Assembly (NCBI GenBank): GCA_008360975.2 | Contig: VLJF02000034.1 | Coordinates: forward strand, 2,439,810 to 2,503,809 | Length of the DNA: 64,000 nucleotides | Reading direction: 5' to 3' | Source of the DNA: Lichenostomus cassidix | Lineage: Eukaryota > Chordata > Aves > Passeriformes > Meliphagidae | Part shown: in pieces, positions 35,507-53,869 of the stretch | How positions within the stretch are numbered: the first letter of the stretch is position 1 | Layout: the number at the start of each line of letters is the position of its first letter | Translations under genes and position numbers: made by a program | The notes under the pieces: generated by a model | Told to the model about the DNA's origin: nothing | What the model saw: only the letters and a program-made list of their open reading frames with translations | Database searches by the model: none

Positions 35507-36004
35507 TCAGGCGCACGGAGCCTCCCTGCAGAGCCGGATGTGGATGGCCGAGTTGTGCCGGGGGGGCTCCCCGTCCTCCCCCTCCCCTTCCTCGTCGCCG
35601 TCGCCGTCGCCCCGTGCCGGGGGGGCCCTGCGGGAGCCGCGGGGGGGCCGCAGCGGCACGGAGGAGGTGCTGGCGTGGAGCCGCAGGGCGCCCCCGGCCC
35701 CCGCCTGCAGCTGCAGCGCCAGGTTGATGGTGCGCGGCACGGCCAGCCCCAAACCGTGCAGCCGCAGCTCGCCGGGCGGCGCGGCGCCGGTACCGGGAGC
35801 TCCCCCCGGGGACAGCAGCCGCTGGCAGCGCCGCAGCTGCGCCCGGAAATCCGAGCGTGACGTCACGAACACGTCATTGGTGGCGGGCCCGGCGGGGGGG
35901 GCCGGGGGGGGGCGCGGGGCGGGGCCGCGGCGGCGGCGGCGGGGGGGCGGCCCGGGGAGCCCCCCCGGGGGAGGGGACGGAGCGGCGGGGCGAACCGAGG
36001 ACAT
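35507..36004 (-). CDS. POP7: Ribonuclease P/MRP subunit p20
   Basis: Alba-fold protein that with POP1 and RPP25 binds the P3 domain of RNase P and MRP RNA. The coding sequence is uninterrupted, 165 residues (human 140). The ATG at 36004 is preceded by CCCCCCAG, so the coding exon follows a non-coding first exon as in mammals. Alba-fold hallmarks: NDVFVTSRSDFRAQLRRCQ, LRLHGLGLAVPRTINLALQLQ and the C-terminal NSAIHIRL. The first 40 residues are a Pro/Arg-rich tail unlike the mammalian N-terminus, and an acidic insert (DGDGDEEGEGEDGE) precedes the last strand. Lies between EPO and a shared promoter with ACTL6B. Confidence 0.92.
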   Translation of the reverse strand: MSSVRPAAPSPPPGGLPGPPPRRRRRGPAPRPPPAPPAGPATNDVFVTSRSDFRAQLRRCQRLLSPGGAPGTGAAPPGELRLHGLGLAVPRTINLALQLQAGAGGALRLHASTSSVPLRPPRGSRRAPPARGDGDGDEEGEGEDGEPPRHNSAIHIRLCREAPCA

Positions 36005-36009
36005 TCTGG

Positions 36010-36890
36010 GGGGAAAAACGGGGAGGGGGTCAGGGAGGGGTCGCAGAGCCACCCCGAGACCACCCGGAGCCTCCCTCACTCCTCACCCTCCCGACTCGCT
36101 CCAGAGCCCCAAACTCCCCCCAGGGACCCTCCCGAAGCCACCGAGACCCCCGCGATCCCCCCGGGGAGCTCCCACGGGACCCCCAGGAGCCACTCGGGAC
36201 CCCTCCACGCCCCCCAGGATATCCCAAACACCCCCCGATCTCCCCCGAAGACCCCCGGGACCCCCCAAATCCGCCCCCCGCCCGCACCTCGCGCGTCCCG
36301 CGCCGCCGCCGCTTCCGCTCCGAGGCCACGCCTTCCCCGGGGCCACGCCCCCCGAGAGCCACGCCCCCTCGGCCCCGCCCGAACCAAACCACGCCCCGCA
36401 GTGACCGCGCCCCCTTCCCGCGGAGCGTTTTTGGGAGATTTGGGGACTTTTTACGCAAAATACGGGGTGAGCCCCGCCCCTCTCTCCCCGCACGAGTCCC
36501 GCCCCCCGAATCCGCACCGAATTTTGGTGCTTTTTTCAACGAAACCCACAATTCCTCCCCTCCTGCCCCCCAACAGCGACGGAGCGGATCGGGGGGATCT
36601 TGTAGGAGGGGCGTAAAGGAAGCCCCGCCCATTTCCCATAGACCACGCCCCTACAGCGACAGTGGGCGTGGCTTCCCACATCGGAACACGCCCACAAAGG
36701 GGAGGAGTGACACCGCTCAGAACACGCCCCCCCAAGCCACGCCCCTCTCCTTTAACAAAGGGCCGCGGCTCCTTTAAGCGCCGCCATTGCGGCCGCAGCC
36801 AATGGGCGCGCGCGCCGCACGGCGGGCGCTGATTGGGCGCGGGCTCGGCCCCGCCCCCCGGCCGGCGCTGTCCCGGTGCTGAACGCGGCC
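36010..36890. promoter_or_regulatory. Bidirectional CpG promoter of POP7 and ACTL6B
   Basis: The two start codons are 886 bp apart, diverging. The interval has CpG-dense blocks, a probable POP7 first-exon donor near 36285, and GCCAATGGGCGCGCG near 36801 just before ACTL6B. No TATA box. Confidence 0.6.
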
Positions 36891-40935
<4,045 letters not shown>

Positions 40936-41033
40936 GGGGAGCCCTGCCCCTGAGGGGGGTTTGTGCTCCTGAGGGGATTTTGTGCCCCTGAGGGGGGTTT
41001 GTGCCCCTGAGGGGAAAAAATGGGGAAAAAACC

Positions 41034-41039
41034 ATTAAA
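41034..41039 (+). other. Polyadenylation signal of ACTL6B
   Basis: ATTAAA 98 bases after the ACTL6B stop. Confidence 0.6.
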
Positions 41040-41139
41040 ACCCGCAAAATCCACCTGAAACCAGTTCTGAGGCGCCTGAGTGGCCTGGTGGCCGTGGGGC
41101 TCACGGGGGGTGTTTGTGCGAGCGGCGAAAGAGGCTTTT

Positions 41140-42037
41140 CTCCGATTCCGGCGGTTTTCGCCTCAAAACGGAGCGCGGGCGGCGCTCCTCCGCGCGCCCG
41201 GTCACGTGACGGGGGGGGGGGGCAGAGAGGCGCGCGGGAGGCACGTGCCGGGAGGAGGCGCCGTGCGCGCGCGAGACGCCGCGCGGCCCTCGCGAGACCC
41301 GGCCGGCACCGCCCTGCGGCCGCGGCGGGAAACGCGCACTGTTCTCGCGAGAGCCGCGCGGGCCGCGCCGTTACCGGGCGGCCGGTCGGGTGACGTCACG
41401 GGCGGAGCGATGACGTAAGCACGCGGCCGAGGCGCGGAGGAGACACCAGCGCTGGAACGGGAGGGGTGTGGGGGGGGAAAGCGCTCGCACTGCGCACGCT
41501 CCAGCCCCGCGCGGACTCCAACTGCCGGCAACCCCCGCGCGCGCGGCGAGGCCTCCGCGCCGGGCGCCCGTTCTCCGCCTGCTCCGCCTTGCCGCCGCCC
41601 GCTCTTCCCCCTCCGCGCACTTCGCCCTTTCCCGCGTAGCTCCCGAACCACCATAGCTATAACCCCCCCGGCTCCCTGTCCTCCTCCCCCGCCCGCCTTT
41701 TCTCCGCGTTTTCCGCGCAGGCGCTCGCCGCGGCCACCGCAAGCTCCTCAAGCCCCCCTCTCTCTCCGCGCGCGCCGCCTCTCCTCATTGGCCGCCGTGC
41801 GCCGCGCAGCCGCTCCTATTGGCGGCGCGCTAGCGTCCCACCCCCTTTTGTGGGCGTGCACTGCCCAATCCCCGCCTCTCCGCTATATAAGCGCCGCCGG
41901 GCCGCCGCGGCGCTGCCATCGCGGGCGGGAGGCGGCGGGCTCGGAGGGCCCGCGCGCGCGGCTCCCCCCGCTCCCCCCTCCGGCCGCGCATGCGTGAGGG
42001 CGGCGCGGCGCAGCGCGCAGGCGCGGGCCGGGCCGCC
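41140..42037 (+). promoter_or_regulatory. MEPCE promoter and 5'UTR
   Basis: Strong CpG island. Elements in order: CTCGCGAGA at 41289-41297, TCTCGCGAGA at 41343-41352, CRE palindrome TGACGTCA at 41391-41398, CRE-like TGACGTAA at 41411-41418, inverted CCAAT boxes near 41786 and 41815, CCAAT near 41866, and TATATAA at 41884-41890. Transcription probably starts about 30 bp after the TATA box. Confidence 0.7.
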
Positions 42038-45000
42038 ATGGCGGCGGCGCCTGAGGCCTTCCTGGTGCCGCCGCCGCCGCCGCCTCCTCCCGCTGCCGCC
42101 GCCGCGCCCCCGGGACCCCCGGACCCGCCCGAGCCCCCGCGGCCCCGCAATGGCCTCCGCACGGCGGGCGGCGGCGGCGGGAAGCGGCGCAGCAGCTGCG
42201 GGGCGAAGCAGCCGGCGTGGAAGCGGCGGCGCCGCGCGGCCTCGGAGTGCGGCCCGGTGCTGCCGTCCGAGTTCCTGCTCGGCGGGAACATCTTCGACCC
42301 GCTCAACCTCAACAGCCTCCTGGACGAGGAGGTGAGCCGAGCGCTGAACGCGCGCACCCCGCAGTCTTCGCCGCTCCCGCAGCGCGGCCGCGACCCCGTG
42401 GAGATCCTGGTGCCGCGGGACATCACGGACCCGCTGAGCCTCAACGCGCCGGGCGAGGGGCTGCGCTTGGCGTCCCCGGCCAAGAGCGCGCGGCGCCGGC
42501 ACCGCCACCGCGGGCAGCAACGGGCCGGCACCGCCGGCGCCGCCTCCGCCAACGCCGCCGGCAGCGGGCACGGCGAGGAGCCCGCCCGCCCCGCCGAACC
42601 CTCCGCCGCTCCCACCGCCCCGCCGTGCCCCGCCGCCCTCCCCGCCCCCGGCCGGCACCGCAAGCGCCGACGGACTTGCAGCAAATCCGAGGGGCCTCGC
42701 CCGCCGCCCCCTCCCGCTGCCGAGAAGCCGAAGCCCCCCGGGAAGGCGGCGCAGCGGCCGCGGCACCAGGTGCGCAAGTTCCAGTACGGGAATTACTGCA
42801 AATACTACGGGTACCGCAACCCGGACGTGGAGGACGCGCGGCTGCGGGCGCTGCGGCCCGAGTGGTTCACGGGGAAGGAGGTGCTGGACGTGGGGTGCAA
42901 CGTGGGGCACCTCACGCTGAGCATCGCCAAGCGCTGGGCGCCCTCCAGGATGGTGGGGCTGGACATTGACGGGCGGCTGATCCGCTCGGCCCGGCAGAAC
43001 ATCCGCCACTACCTGTCCGAGGGGCTGGGGGCGGACGGCGACGCCGCGGGGGGAGCCAGGAAAGGCTTCCCCGCCGCGCTCTTGGCCAGCCGGGGCCCCA
43101 TCGCCGCCCCGCAGCTTCCCCCCGACGGGCCCGGGGCCACCGATTTCCCGCACAACGTCGTGTTTGTCACGGTGAGTGCGCGGGAGGGGTTTGGAGGGGG
43201 GCGAGGGAAGGCTTTTGGGGGCTTTTGGGGGCTTTTGGGGGAGTGACAAGTGGGGACAGGGGCTGGAGGGGGTTTGGGATGGGTTTTGGCAGGTGGTGGT
43301 GAGTCTAAAAGGGGCTTGAAGAGAGTTCTGTCAAGGTCTTGGATGGGTTTATGGGGGTGTTGGTGGATTTTAGGGGGTGACAAGAAGGAACGGGGGTTTG
43401 GAGGGGATTTGTAAGGCCTTGCTGGGTGTAAAGGGGACTTGAAGAAAGTTTTAGGGGGGTGTTGGGGGATTGAAGGGGTTTACAATTGTGTGTGGGGGTT
43501 TGGGGGAGCTGTGAGATGGGTTTTGGAGGGTCTTAGGGGGTCTAAAAGGGGTGTGAAGGAAATTTTAGGAGGATCTTGGTGGGTTTAGGGGAAGGACAGA
43601 TAGATATCAGGGGGCTGGCGAGGACTTTAGGAAGGTCTTTGCTGGGTTTTTGGGGGTCTTGGTGGGTTTAAGGAGCCACAAGGGATCTAGAGGAGCTGAG
43701 AAGAGTTTTAAGAGGATCTTAGCTGAGTTTTGGGGGTTCTTGGTAGGCCTAGAGAGGTAACGGGGGGTTTGTGAGTCTGGGGGGATCTTAGATGGGTTTT
43801 GGGGGTGACAAATGGCATAGAGGGATGTTTGGGGTCTTGGTGGGTGTGAAGGGGTCACCAGGAGGTTGGAGGAATGTGGGATTTCCCCCTTTTCATCTCT
43901 GGGGTGTGTGGGGCAGCGCCAGACCTCGGTCTGGGGTCCCCAAAACCCAGCGTTTTTGGGAACCCCAGCGTGGGGTTCAGCGTGTGCCCCCCCAAATCCC
44001 TGGGTGGGACTCAGAACCTCCCAAAACCCAAAACCCCTCACTGGGGTTCAGTGTGTGCTCCCCAAATCCCTGGGTGGGACTCAGAACCTCCCAAAACCCC
44101 TCATTGGGGTTCAGCGTGTGCTCCCCACACCCTAAAACTCCTCTGAGGGACACCAAAACCCCTCACTGGGGTTCAGCATGTCCCCCCCACCCCCCAAAAC
44201 CTCTCGGTGGGTCTCCCCACCTCCCTCTGTGGGGCTCAGCACGTGCCCCCCAGCCCCTCAAACACCCCAAAACCCCTCCTGGTGCCCCCAAAACCCTGAC
44301 CGTGCCCCCCCCAGGGGAACTACGTCCCGGAGCGGGAGGAGGCGGTGGGGGCTCAGCGCCCCGAGTTCGACGTGGTGCTGCTGCTGTCCCTCACCAAGTG
44401 GGTGCAGCTCAACTGGGGGGACGAGGGGCTCAAGCGGCTCTTCCGGAGGGCATTCCGGCACCTGCGGCCCGGCGGGATCCTGCTGCTGGAGCCGCAGCCC
44501 TGGGAGTCGTATCGCAAGCGCAAGGGGCTCACGGTGAGTTTTGGGGGGCTCACGGTGAGTTTTGGGGGTCGTTTTTGGGGTCGCAGAAGGGTCTGGGGGG
44601 GAACTTGCTTCAGGAGCCCCAGCCGTTGGAATTTTTGTATCACCAATGCAGGGGGCTCGTGGTGAGGTTGGGGGGGCTTGGGGGTCACAGAGGGGTCATA
44701 AAGGGGTCTGGGGGGTCATGGAGAGGTTGTACAGGGGTCTGGGGGGTCATGGAGAGGTTGTACAGGGGTCTGGGGGGTCATGGAGAGGTTGTGCAGGGGT
44801 CTGGGGGGTCATGGAGAGGTTGTGCAGGGGTCTGGGGGATCTTTGTGGGGCTCTTGATTGGGTTTGGCGGCGATGTTTGAGGGGGTTTGAGGAAGTCTCA
44901 GTGGGGTTTTTGATTAAAGGAGGTTCAAGGGAGTCCCCGATGAATTTTTAGGGGGCTGAAAAGGTGCTGCCTTGGGCTCGGTGGGGTTTGGGGAGGTTAA

Positions 45001-45732
45001 AGGGTGTCTCAGGTGGGTTTTGGGGGCACTCGGTGGCTCTGCAGGGGGTGACCAGAGGGGTTAGGAGCATCATTGTGGGGTTTGGGGGGAGCAGTTCATT
45101 TGGGGGGGCTGGAATGGGGGGAATCTCAGGGGGAGCAGTTCATTTGGGGGGCTGGAATGGGGGGGATCTCTGAGTTTTTGGGGGGCTCCAAGGGGATTTT
45201 GGTGTTTCTGGTGGCTGATCCCACGTTCCCAGGAGACGACGTACCGGAACTACCAACGGATCCGGCTGCGGCCGGAGCAGTTCCCAGCCTACCTGACGTC
45301 CCCCGAGGTGGGGTTCGAGCGCTGCGAGCTCCTGGGGACCCCCCAGCACAGCTCCAAAGGTGGGGGGGCCCACAGCTGGGGTGGACCCCAAATCCCGGGG
45401 GTGGGACCCCAAATCCAGGGGGGTTTTTAGAGGGGAGAGGGTCTGGGGGGAACCTGGTTTGATAGAAAAAGGTTCTGGTGGGGGGGACACCCCAAACTGG
45501 GGGTTTGGGACTCACCCAGACGTTTGGAGGGGTTGGGAGTGGGGTGGGGGGACACCAGGGGAGGTTTGGGGCTGGGCAGTGCCGGGGGTTTCTTGGGGTG
45601 AAGTGGGAGAGTCATAAATTTGGGGGCTCCCCATCCTCCCCTTTTTTCCTCCCCACCCAATCCTCCTTTTTTTCCCTAGGCTTCCAGCGGCCGATTTATC
45701 TCTTCCACAAGGGACGAGGTGACACCCCCTGA
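42038..45732 (+). CDS. MEPCE: 7SK snRNA methylphosphate capping enzyme
   Basis: Bin3-type methyltransferase that adds a gamma-monomethyl cap to 7SK RNA and stays in the 7SK-P-TEFb complex. Exons: 42038-43171, 44315-44533, 45233-45359, 45680-45732; 510 residues (human 689). The start [11 protein letters not shown], in GCCGCCATGG, matches the mammalian MAAEKEPFLVP; an in-frame ATG 48 bases upstream is possible. Conserved blocks: [45 protein letters not shown], the SAM-binding [39 protein letters not shown] and [16 protein letters not shown]. The disordered N-terminal half is shorter than in mammals. Intron 2 carries copies of the exon 2 end. Confidence 0.95.
44534..44665 (+). repeat. Copies of the MEPCE exon 2 3' edge
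   Basis: GGGGCTCACG then GTGAGTTTTGGGG occurs at the true boundary (44533/44534) and again about 22 bp later. A longer diverged copy (CAGGAGCCCCAGCCGTTGGA ... GGGGGCTCGTG then GTGAGG) lies at 44609-44665. Confidence 0.75.
44690..44850. repeat. MEPCE intron 2 tandem GGGGGGTCATGGAGAGGTTGT
   Basis: Four to five nearly identical 32-bp units (TCTGGGGGGTCATGGAGAGG followed by TTGTACAGGGG). Confidence 0.85.
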
Positions 45733-45929
45733 GACCCCCTGGAACCCTCCCCGGTCTGGGGGGGCCCTGACGCTCCTGGGGTGGGGGAGGGGGGAGGTCG
45801 CTCCCCACCCCACCAAATGCCAAATGGGGGGAGGGGCTCTGTTTGTTCCCCCCTCCCCCCAGTTTTTGGGGTGTTCCCTCCCCCCCCCGGCGTTTGCCGT
45901 GGTTTGCTCTGTGCGAGGGGGGGCCCCGG

Positions 45930-45935
45930 AATAAA
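45930..45935 (+). other. Polyadenylation signal of MEPCE
   Basis: AATAAA 198 bases after the MEPCE stop, 80 bp from the PPP1R35 signal on the opposite strand. Confidence 0.8.
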
Positions 45936-46015
45936 GGAGGTGATTGGTCAGCGGTGGGAGGGTCGTTTTTGGGGTGGTCACGCACTCACCCCCCCCAGAA
46001 TTTACAAATAATTGT

Positions 46016-46021
46016 TTATTT
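46016..46021 (-). other. Polyadenylation signal of PPP1R35
   Basis: AATAAA on the minus strand 27 bases after the PPP1R35 stop; a very short 3'UTR. Confidence 0.75.
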
Positions 46022-46047
46022 TGGGGGCGGCGGGGGGTCGTTCCCGT

Positions 46048-46991
46048 TCAGCAGCCCCCCCACTGCTGCAGCTTCTGGAACATTGCAAAGGTGGCTCCAG
46101 GGGGGCGCGGGAGGGCCCGGGGGGGCTCGGGGGGGCTGGGGGTGGGCAGCCAGGGCCACCCCATCCCCCTCCCAGCACCCCCTGCCAGGACTCCCAACTC
46201 CGGCCCAGGAACCTGGGGGACAACAGAAGAACGGGGGGAGCGGTCCCGTTAACACCGGGGAGGCGGTGGGGAAGTCTGGGGCTGCGGGGGTCAGGCCTCA
46301 CCTGCGGGGAGGGCGCGGGGGGCGGTGGGACCCCCCGGCGTGGCCCCGGTGGGGGGGGCACGGCCAGGCTGACCAGGCCCCGGAAGAGCCGCTGGGCCTG
46401 CGGCACGTTCATGGCTAAAAACCAGAGTTTTGGGTTAAAACCGGGAAAAGAGCGGCTGGGTGATAACTGACCCCCTCCCTCCAAACTGACCTGCGGCCGC
46501 GGCCCCGCCGAGGGCGCTGCGGGCCGCGAAGGAGCTGCCCAGGAGAGCGGCCGCGGCCCGGGGGGCGTCGAAGGGCTCGGGGGGAGCGCCGAGGGCTGCC
46601 CGGCTGCTGTGCAGGGTGGGCACCGCCAGCGGGGGGGGGCCCGAGGTAGCGACCCCCCCGTCTTTATCCTCCTCTTCCTCGTCATCCATCGCGGGGCTCG
46701 GCGCGAAACGCACCTGGGGGGGCAGAGCCGGTGTCACGGAGCTCCCCCCGCCGTGTTTCGCCGTGTCCCGCTGTCCTCCCAGCCCCGCCGTCTTTCGGGG
46801 ATCCCCCCGCTGTGTCTTGCGGCGCCTCGTCCCCTCGCGGCTCCCCTCCCTCGTGTTTCAGGCTGTCCCGTTCCGCCCCACCGGTGTTCCTGCGGTGTCC
46901 CGTCGTCCCCCACCTGCCGGTTTTCCCCCCCGCGTCCCCCTCGCCTCAGGATTCCCCCGGGCGGCGGCGGCGGCACCGAGCGCGGCTTCAT
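46048..46991 (-). CDS. PPP1R35: Protein phosphatase 1 regulatory subunit 35
   Basis: Centrosomal PP1-binding protein needed for centriole elongation in mammals. Exons: 46914-46991, 46491-46713, 46302-46414, 46048-46212; 192 residues (human 253). The PP1-docking motif QVRF spans the exon 1/2 junction. Conserved LNVPxxxRLF block appears as MNVPQAQRLFRGLVSLAVP, and the C-terminal FxMxxxLxxW as TFAMFQKLQQW. An acidic run DDEEEEDKD follows the docking site. Tail to tail with MEPCE, as in human. Divergence is high outside these blocks, so the assignment rests on them plus synteny. Confidence 0.85.
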
Positions 46992-47267
46992 GGCGGCGGA
47001 AGTGGCGCCCCTTTCCGCCTGTGGCCACGCCCCAGGTGTTGACCTCACCAAGATGGCGGCCTCGGCCGCCCCTTGCTGACCTCCCCAACAGGGCGACCTC
47101 CGCGGCCCCGCTTTGCTATTGCCTTCCCCAACGTGGCGGCGCCGGAGGGCCGCGGGTTCGAGTCCCTCCGCGGCCCGGAGCCGCTCTCACCTCTTTATGA
47201 ACCACAAATTAACCCAAGTTTTCCCCAGATTAACACGTCCCCTCACCCGTGCTGTAAAAATCGCGGC
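46992..47267. promoter_or_regulatory. PPP1R35 promoter region
   Basis: CpG-rich with CAAGATGGCGGCC (YY1-type) near 47049. No other gene is seen between PPP1R35 and the TSC22D4 3' end. Confidence 0.5.
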
Positions 47268-47273
47268 TTTATT
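47268..47273 (-). other. Polyadenylation signal of TSC22D4
   Basis: AATAAA on the minus strand 129 bases past the TSC22D4 stop. Confidence 0.75.
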
Positions 47274-47401
47274 AAAAAAGGCCCAAAATTGCGCAGGAAG
47301 GGTAAGGGGGCTCAGTGACGCCCCCCTGCCTTCCTCCCAATAAAGCAGCAGCGGTGCAGCGAGTGAGGACTCCCTGCCCACCCCCTGAGAACCCCCCGAG
47401 C

Positions 47402-48755
47402 TCAGGGCGGCCCGGGGGGCGGCCCGGGGGGCTGCGGGGGCCGCAGGCGGGCGAGCTGCTGTGGGGTGGCGAGTGCCCGGAGCAGGCGGTTCTCCTGCTC
47501 TAGCACCGTGCGCCTCTCGCTCAGCTCTCGGATCTGCTCCCGCAGCGCCTCCACCTCCTCCCGCACCGCCAGCAGCAGGTGGGACTTCACCAGGTCCTGC
47601 GGGGAGAGGTGTCAGGGCTCTCCCCAGAGCCTCCCCCGGCTAGGACCCAAATCCCACATCCAGATCCCACAGCCCCCCAGACCAGCCAGTTAGGATCCAA
47701 AGCCCCCTCGAGCCTCCTTCCAGCACTAAAAGCTCACCCATCCAGGTCCCACAGCCCCCAGAACCCCCTGCAGGGATCCAAATCCCACATGGATCTCCCA
47801 AAGCCCCCCGAGTGCCTCCAGCCATATTCCACAGCTCCCACAGACCCCCCACGGCCACCCATCGGGACCCTCCACCGCCTGCCCTCCCGGGGTCTCACCA
47901 TGGCCCTCTCAATCTTGTTGTCGATGGCGGTGACGCCGCTCCCGGCACTGTGACAGAGGGGGACAAGGGAGGGGCGTCAGACGGACAAATGGACTCCGCC
48001 ACCCGCCCTAGGTGTCCAAGGCGGGGGAGAGCTTCAACTTCCCCCTCCCCACCTCCCCGTTTCCTTCCCTTTTCGGGCGCAGGAGGGGAAATCCTGCAGG
48101 CTTTTTGGGTGCAGGAGGGGAAATCGCGCCCCTCCCTCGCACCTCAGCCGCTCCCCCCCGCCAGACCGGAACGCCCCCGAACCGGAACTCCCTCCAGAGC
48201 GGATGTCCCGCCTCACCCCTCGTCCTCGCTCTCTTCGCCAGCCAATCCCAGGCGTGCGCTGAGCTCAGCCCCGCCCCCTGGGCGTGGCGAGGGGGGCTTG
48301 GGGGGAAGCGCCTGTAAACAACGGGGGGGTCAGTGCCGCCGGGGGTCAGTGCCGCCGGGGGTCAGTGCCGCCGGGGGGACGCGGTCACCTCTGCCCCGCC
48401 GCAGGACATCCCGCCCCCTCACCTGCTGCACCAGCTGCGCGAAGGCCCCGAGCGACCGGGGCTGGTGGGGGGCGGGGATGGCCCGGGGGGCGTCCAGCGA
48501 CACCGGGACCCTCCCGCCGCCGCCGCCGCCTCCCCGCGGTGACGCGTCCCGCTCGTAGAAATCGCGGCAGAGCCACCGGCCACGCCGCAGCACCTCCCCC
48601 GGCGACAGTAAGCGAACCAGGCGGAACCGGGACCCGCTGGGGCTGCCGGAGGAGGACGAGGAAGAACCGGTTGGGGCGCCGGAGGCATCGCCGGACGCGG
48701 TCCCGCTGCCGCCGCGGACGCTGGTGATGGCGAAGCCGCTTTTCTTGCGGCTCAT
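47402..48755 (-). CDS. TSC22D4: TSC22 domain family protein 4
   Basis: Leucine-zipper regulator of the TSC22 family. Exons: 48423-48755, 48217-48311, 47899-47947, 47402-47596; 223 residues (human long form 395). N-terminus [13 protein letters not shown] and the RFRLVRL and [14 protein letters not shown] blocks match vertebrate TSC22D4. The TSC box [26 protein letters not shown] spans exons 3-4, followed by the zipper heptads ([26 protein letters not shown]). The long Pro/Ser-rich middle of the mammalian protein is mostly missing. Phases 0, 2, 0 close correctly. A 16-bp GTCAGTGCCGCCGGGG triplicate sits in intron 1. Confidence 0.93.
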
Positions 48756-50058
48756 GGGGGCGGCGGCGGCGGGAGAAGGAGGAGGAACATGGCGGGGCCG
48801 GCCCGGAGCCGTTACCGGCGGCGGCGGCGGCAGGACCCGGAAGTGGGAAGCGGAACTGATGTTGCCCTTTAAGGCGTCGTCGGTCCGCGCGCGGCCACGC
48901 CCCACCCCGCAGGCCACGCCCTTGTCTCCATAAGCCACGCCTTCATCGACACCCCTTTGAGACGCGGCGCTCTGCGGGTCCTCCGCGCGGCCAGGGGGCG
49001 CCAGCGCGGCCGCGGCGCGTCCCGGACGCTGCGTCAGCGCCAATGGAGCGGCGCGAGCGGGAGGCGGGAGCGGCCGGTGAGGGAGGAGGGGAGGGATGGG
49101 GGTGGGCCCGGGGCCCCCCCCGCGCCCGGTGACCACCCGCTGCCCCTCCCTCGCAGGCTGCTAGAGCCCCCCCCGCCATGGGCCAACGTCCCCCGTGAGC
49201 CCCCGGCCCGGGCCCGGCCGTGCTGGCGGTGGTGGGGGGGGGGGCGCGGCGGAGGATTTCACCCCCCCCCCCAACCCTGGGACCCCCGAGAGAGCGACAG
49301 GTAACGAGGGGCGGGGAGGGAGGAGGCTGGGAGGCCCTGGGGGGGCAGAGGAACCCGGTGTCCGGGTGGGGTGTGAGGACCCCGGATCCTGGGGGGCGGA
49401 GGGAGTGATGGGGGGACCCCAGGACTGGCGGGGCTTTGGGCGTTCGGGTGGGGAGTGGGAGGCTGGGGGTGACCGCACGGGTTTGGGGGGTCCCCAGCAT
49501 CGGTGTGAGCAGAGGGAGCCTGGTGTTCGGGGGGCTCGCAGGCATTCGGGTGGGTTTGGGGGCAGCCCGGCATCGCCTCGGAGGGGTCCGGGTGGGGTTG
49601 GGAAACCCGGCGCGCGGGGGTGCAGGGAGACCCCAGGATCCCTTCTGGGGGAGGGAAGGGCAGAGGGACCCAGCCGCCAGGGGGGGAGGGGGCTCCGGGG
49701 GGGACTGAGGCGTCTGAGGGGCTTGGGGAGGGCGGGCGTCGGGACCCAACGTCCAAGTGGGGGCTGGGGGTTTGGGGGTCGCGGTGGGCCGGGGGATGTG
49801 GAGGTCTGGGACGGGCGGGGGGTCTCGGGAGCAGGGTGTGTGGGGGTCTCAGGACGCGGAGTCCGGGGAAGGGGGGGTCTCGGGACACGGGGTCCGGGTG
49901 GGTCTCAGGACAGAATTCGGGGGGGGGTGTCCCCGGTGCTGAGGGGGCGGGGTCTGAAGGCCCCGCCCCCAGCCATGAGCGCCCCCCCGCGGTCGGAACT
50001 CGCCGCCGCTGCCGCCGCCCTGCTGCGCCTGGGCGAGGAGCGCCCCCCAGCGGCCGCC
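48756..50058. promoter_or_regulatory. Divergent promoter of TSC22D4 and NYAP1, with NYAP1 5'UTR
   Basis: CpG-dense at 48760-49080. A likely NYAP1 non-coding exon ends near 49078 (GGCCG then GTGAGG), with a further acceptor CCCTCGCAG near 49156. From 49300 to 49970 the sequence is G-rich GGGGGTCTCGGGA-type intron. No other gene. Confidence 0.5.
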
Positions 50059-52949
<2,891 letters not shown>

Positions 52950-53869
52950 CCCCCCCGGGGTGCCTGGAGCACCCCAAATCCTGTCCCTATAACCGGGGGG
53001 GGGTCCCCAAAATCATGCGGGGGGCTCCTAAGGATAAAGGGGGGGGCTCCTAAAGGGGGTGGGCGACACGGCTGGGCCGGGTTGGGGAGAAATGGGGGTG
53101 GGTATTTATGGTATGTTGAGTCCCTCTGTAAAAACCAGGGGGGACACTCCTAAAACAGAGGGGGGAGGATGGAGACCAATCCCCCGGGGTAACAGGGAGG
53201 GACCCCAAAAAAATGGGGGGAAAAAAACCCCAAATAGTGGGGCAGGGTCGAGCCCCTCATTAAGGGGGATTAAACCCCCTCACAATCCGGGGGGCCCCCG
53301 CTAAGGGGGTGTCGAGCCTCAATATCGGGGTACAGCTCCCCCTGTGAACTAAGGGGGTCCCTATAAAGGGGGGTAGAGCTCCCCAGTAAAGGGGGGTTCA
53401 CCCCTCCTTAGGGGTGTCCAGTTCCCCCGAAAAAAGGGGGGAGGTCACTCCTCGGTTGGGGTGTCCAGCCCCCTGAAAGGGGAGGGTGCTGTAACTGCTT
53501 TGCAATGTATTTATGGGGGGGTATTTATGGGGGTGCATCAAGCAGGGGCCGGGGAGGGGGTTCCACTCCGGGGGTCCGCAGTGCGGCCTGTGGGGGGTGG
53601 GTGGGTGTTGTGTTGAGGGGGGGCCCCCAGTGCGGGGGGGGTGAGAGGGGAGGGGGGATCTCCTCTGGGATTTTGGGTGGGGGACCATGGGGGGGGGCAA
53701 AGGGCCCCCCGACCCTTTCCTGGGATCCCCCCAGGCCCTCTGTGCCTCATCCCCCCCCCGCCCCCCGTTACCAGAATTGCCTTCGTCCCCGCGGGGTCCG
53801 GGGGGGCCCCAGTTTGGGGGGGGCGTGGGAACGGGGGGGTTTTGTAACGTGGTTCTGTGCACTATTAAA
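52950..53869 (+). other. NYAP1 3'UTR with AAGGGGGGTT repeats
   Basis: After the stop, degenerate repeats of CC(C)TAAAGGGGGG and CCCCTTAGGGG occupy 52980-53480, then G-rich sequence to an ATTAAA at 53864-53869 that is the best polyadenylation signal. Confidence 0.6.

Noticed and set aside
41990..42037. Upstream ATG as the MEPCE start
   Set aside because: It is in frame, but the ATG at 42038 has the better context (GCCGCCATGG) and aligns with the mammalian MAAEKEPFLVP start. Kept only as an alternative.
47130..47185. GCGGGTTCGAGTCCCTCCGC looks like a tRNA T-arm
   Set aside because: No acceptor stem, D-arm or anticodon arm can be placed upstream at the right distance. It lies in the CpG-rich PPP1R35 upstream region.
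47338..47344. Plus-strand AATAAA near the TSC22D4 3' end
   Set aside because: No plus-strand gene precedes it. The minus-strand AATAAA at 47268-47273 fits TSC22D4.
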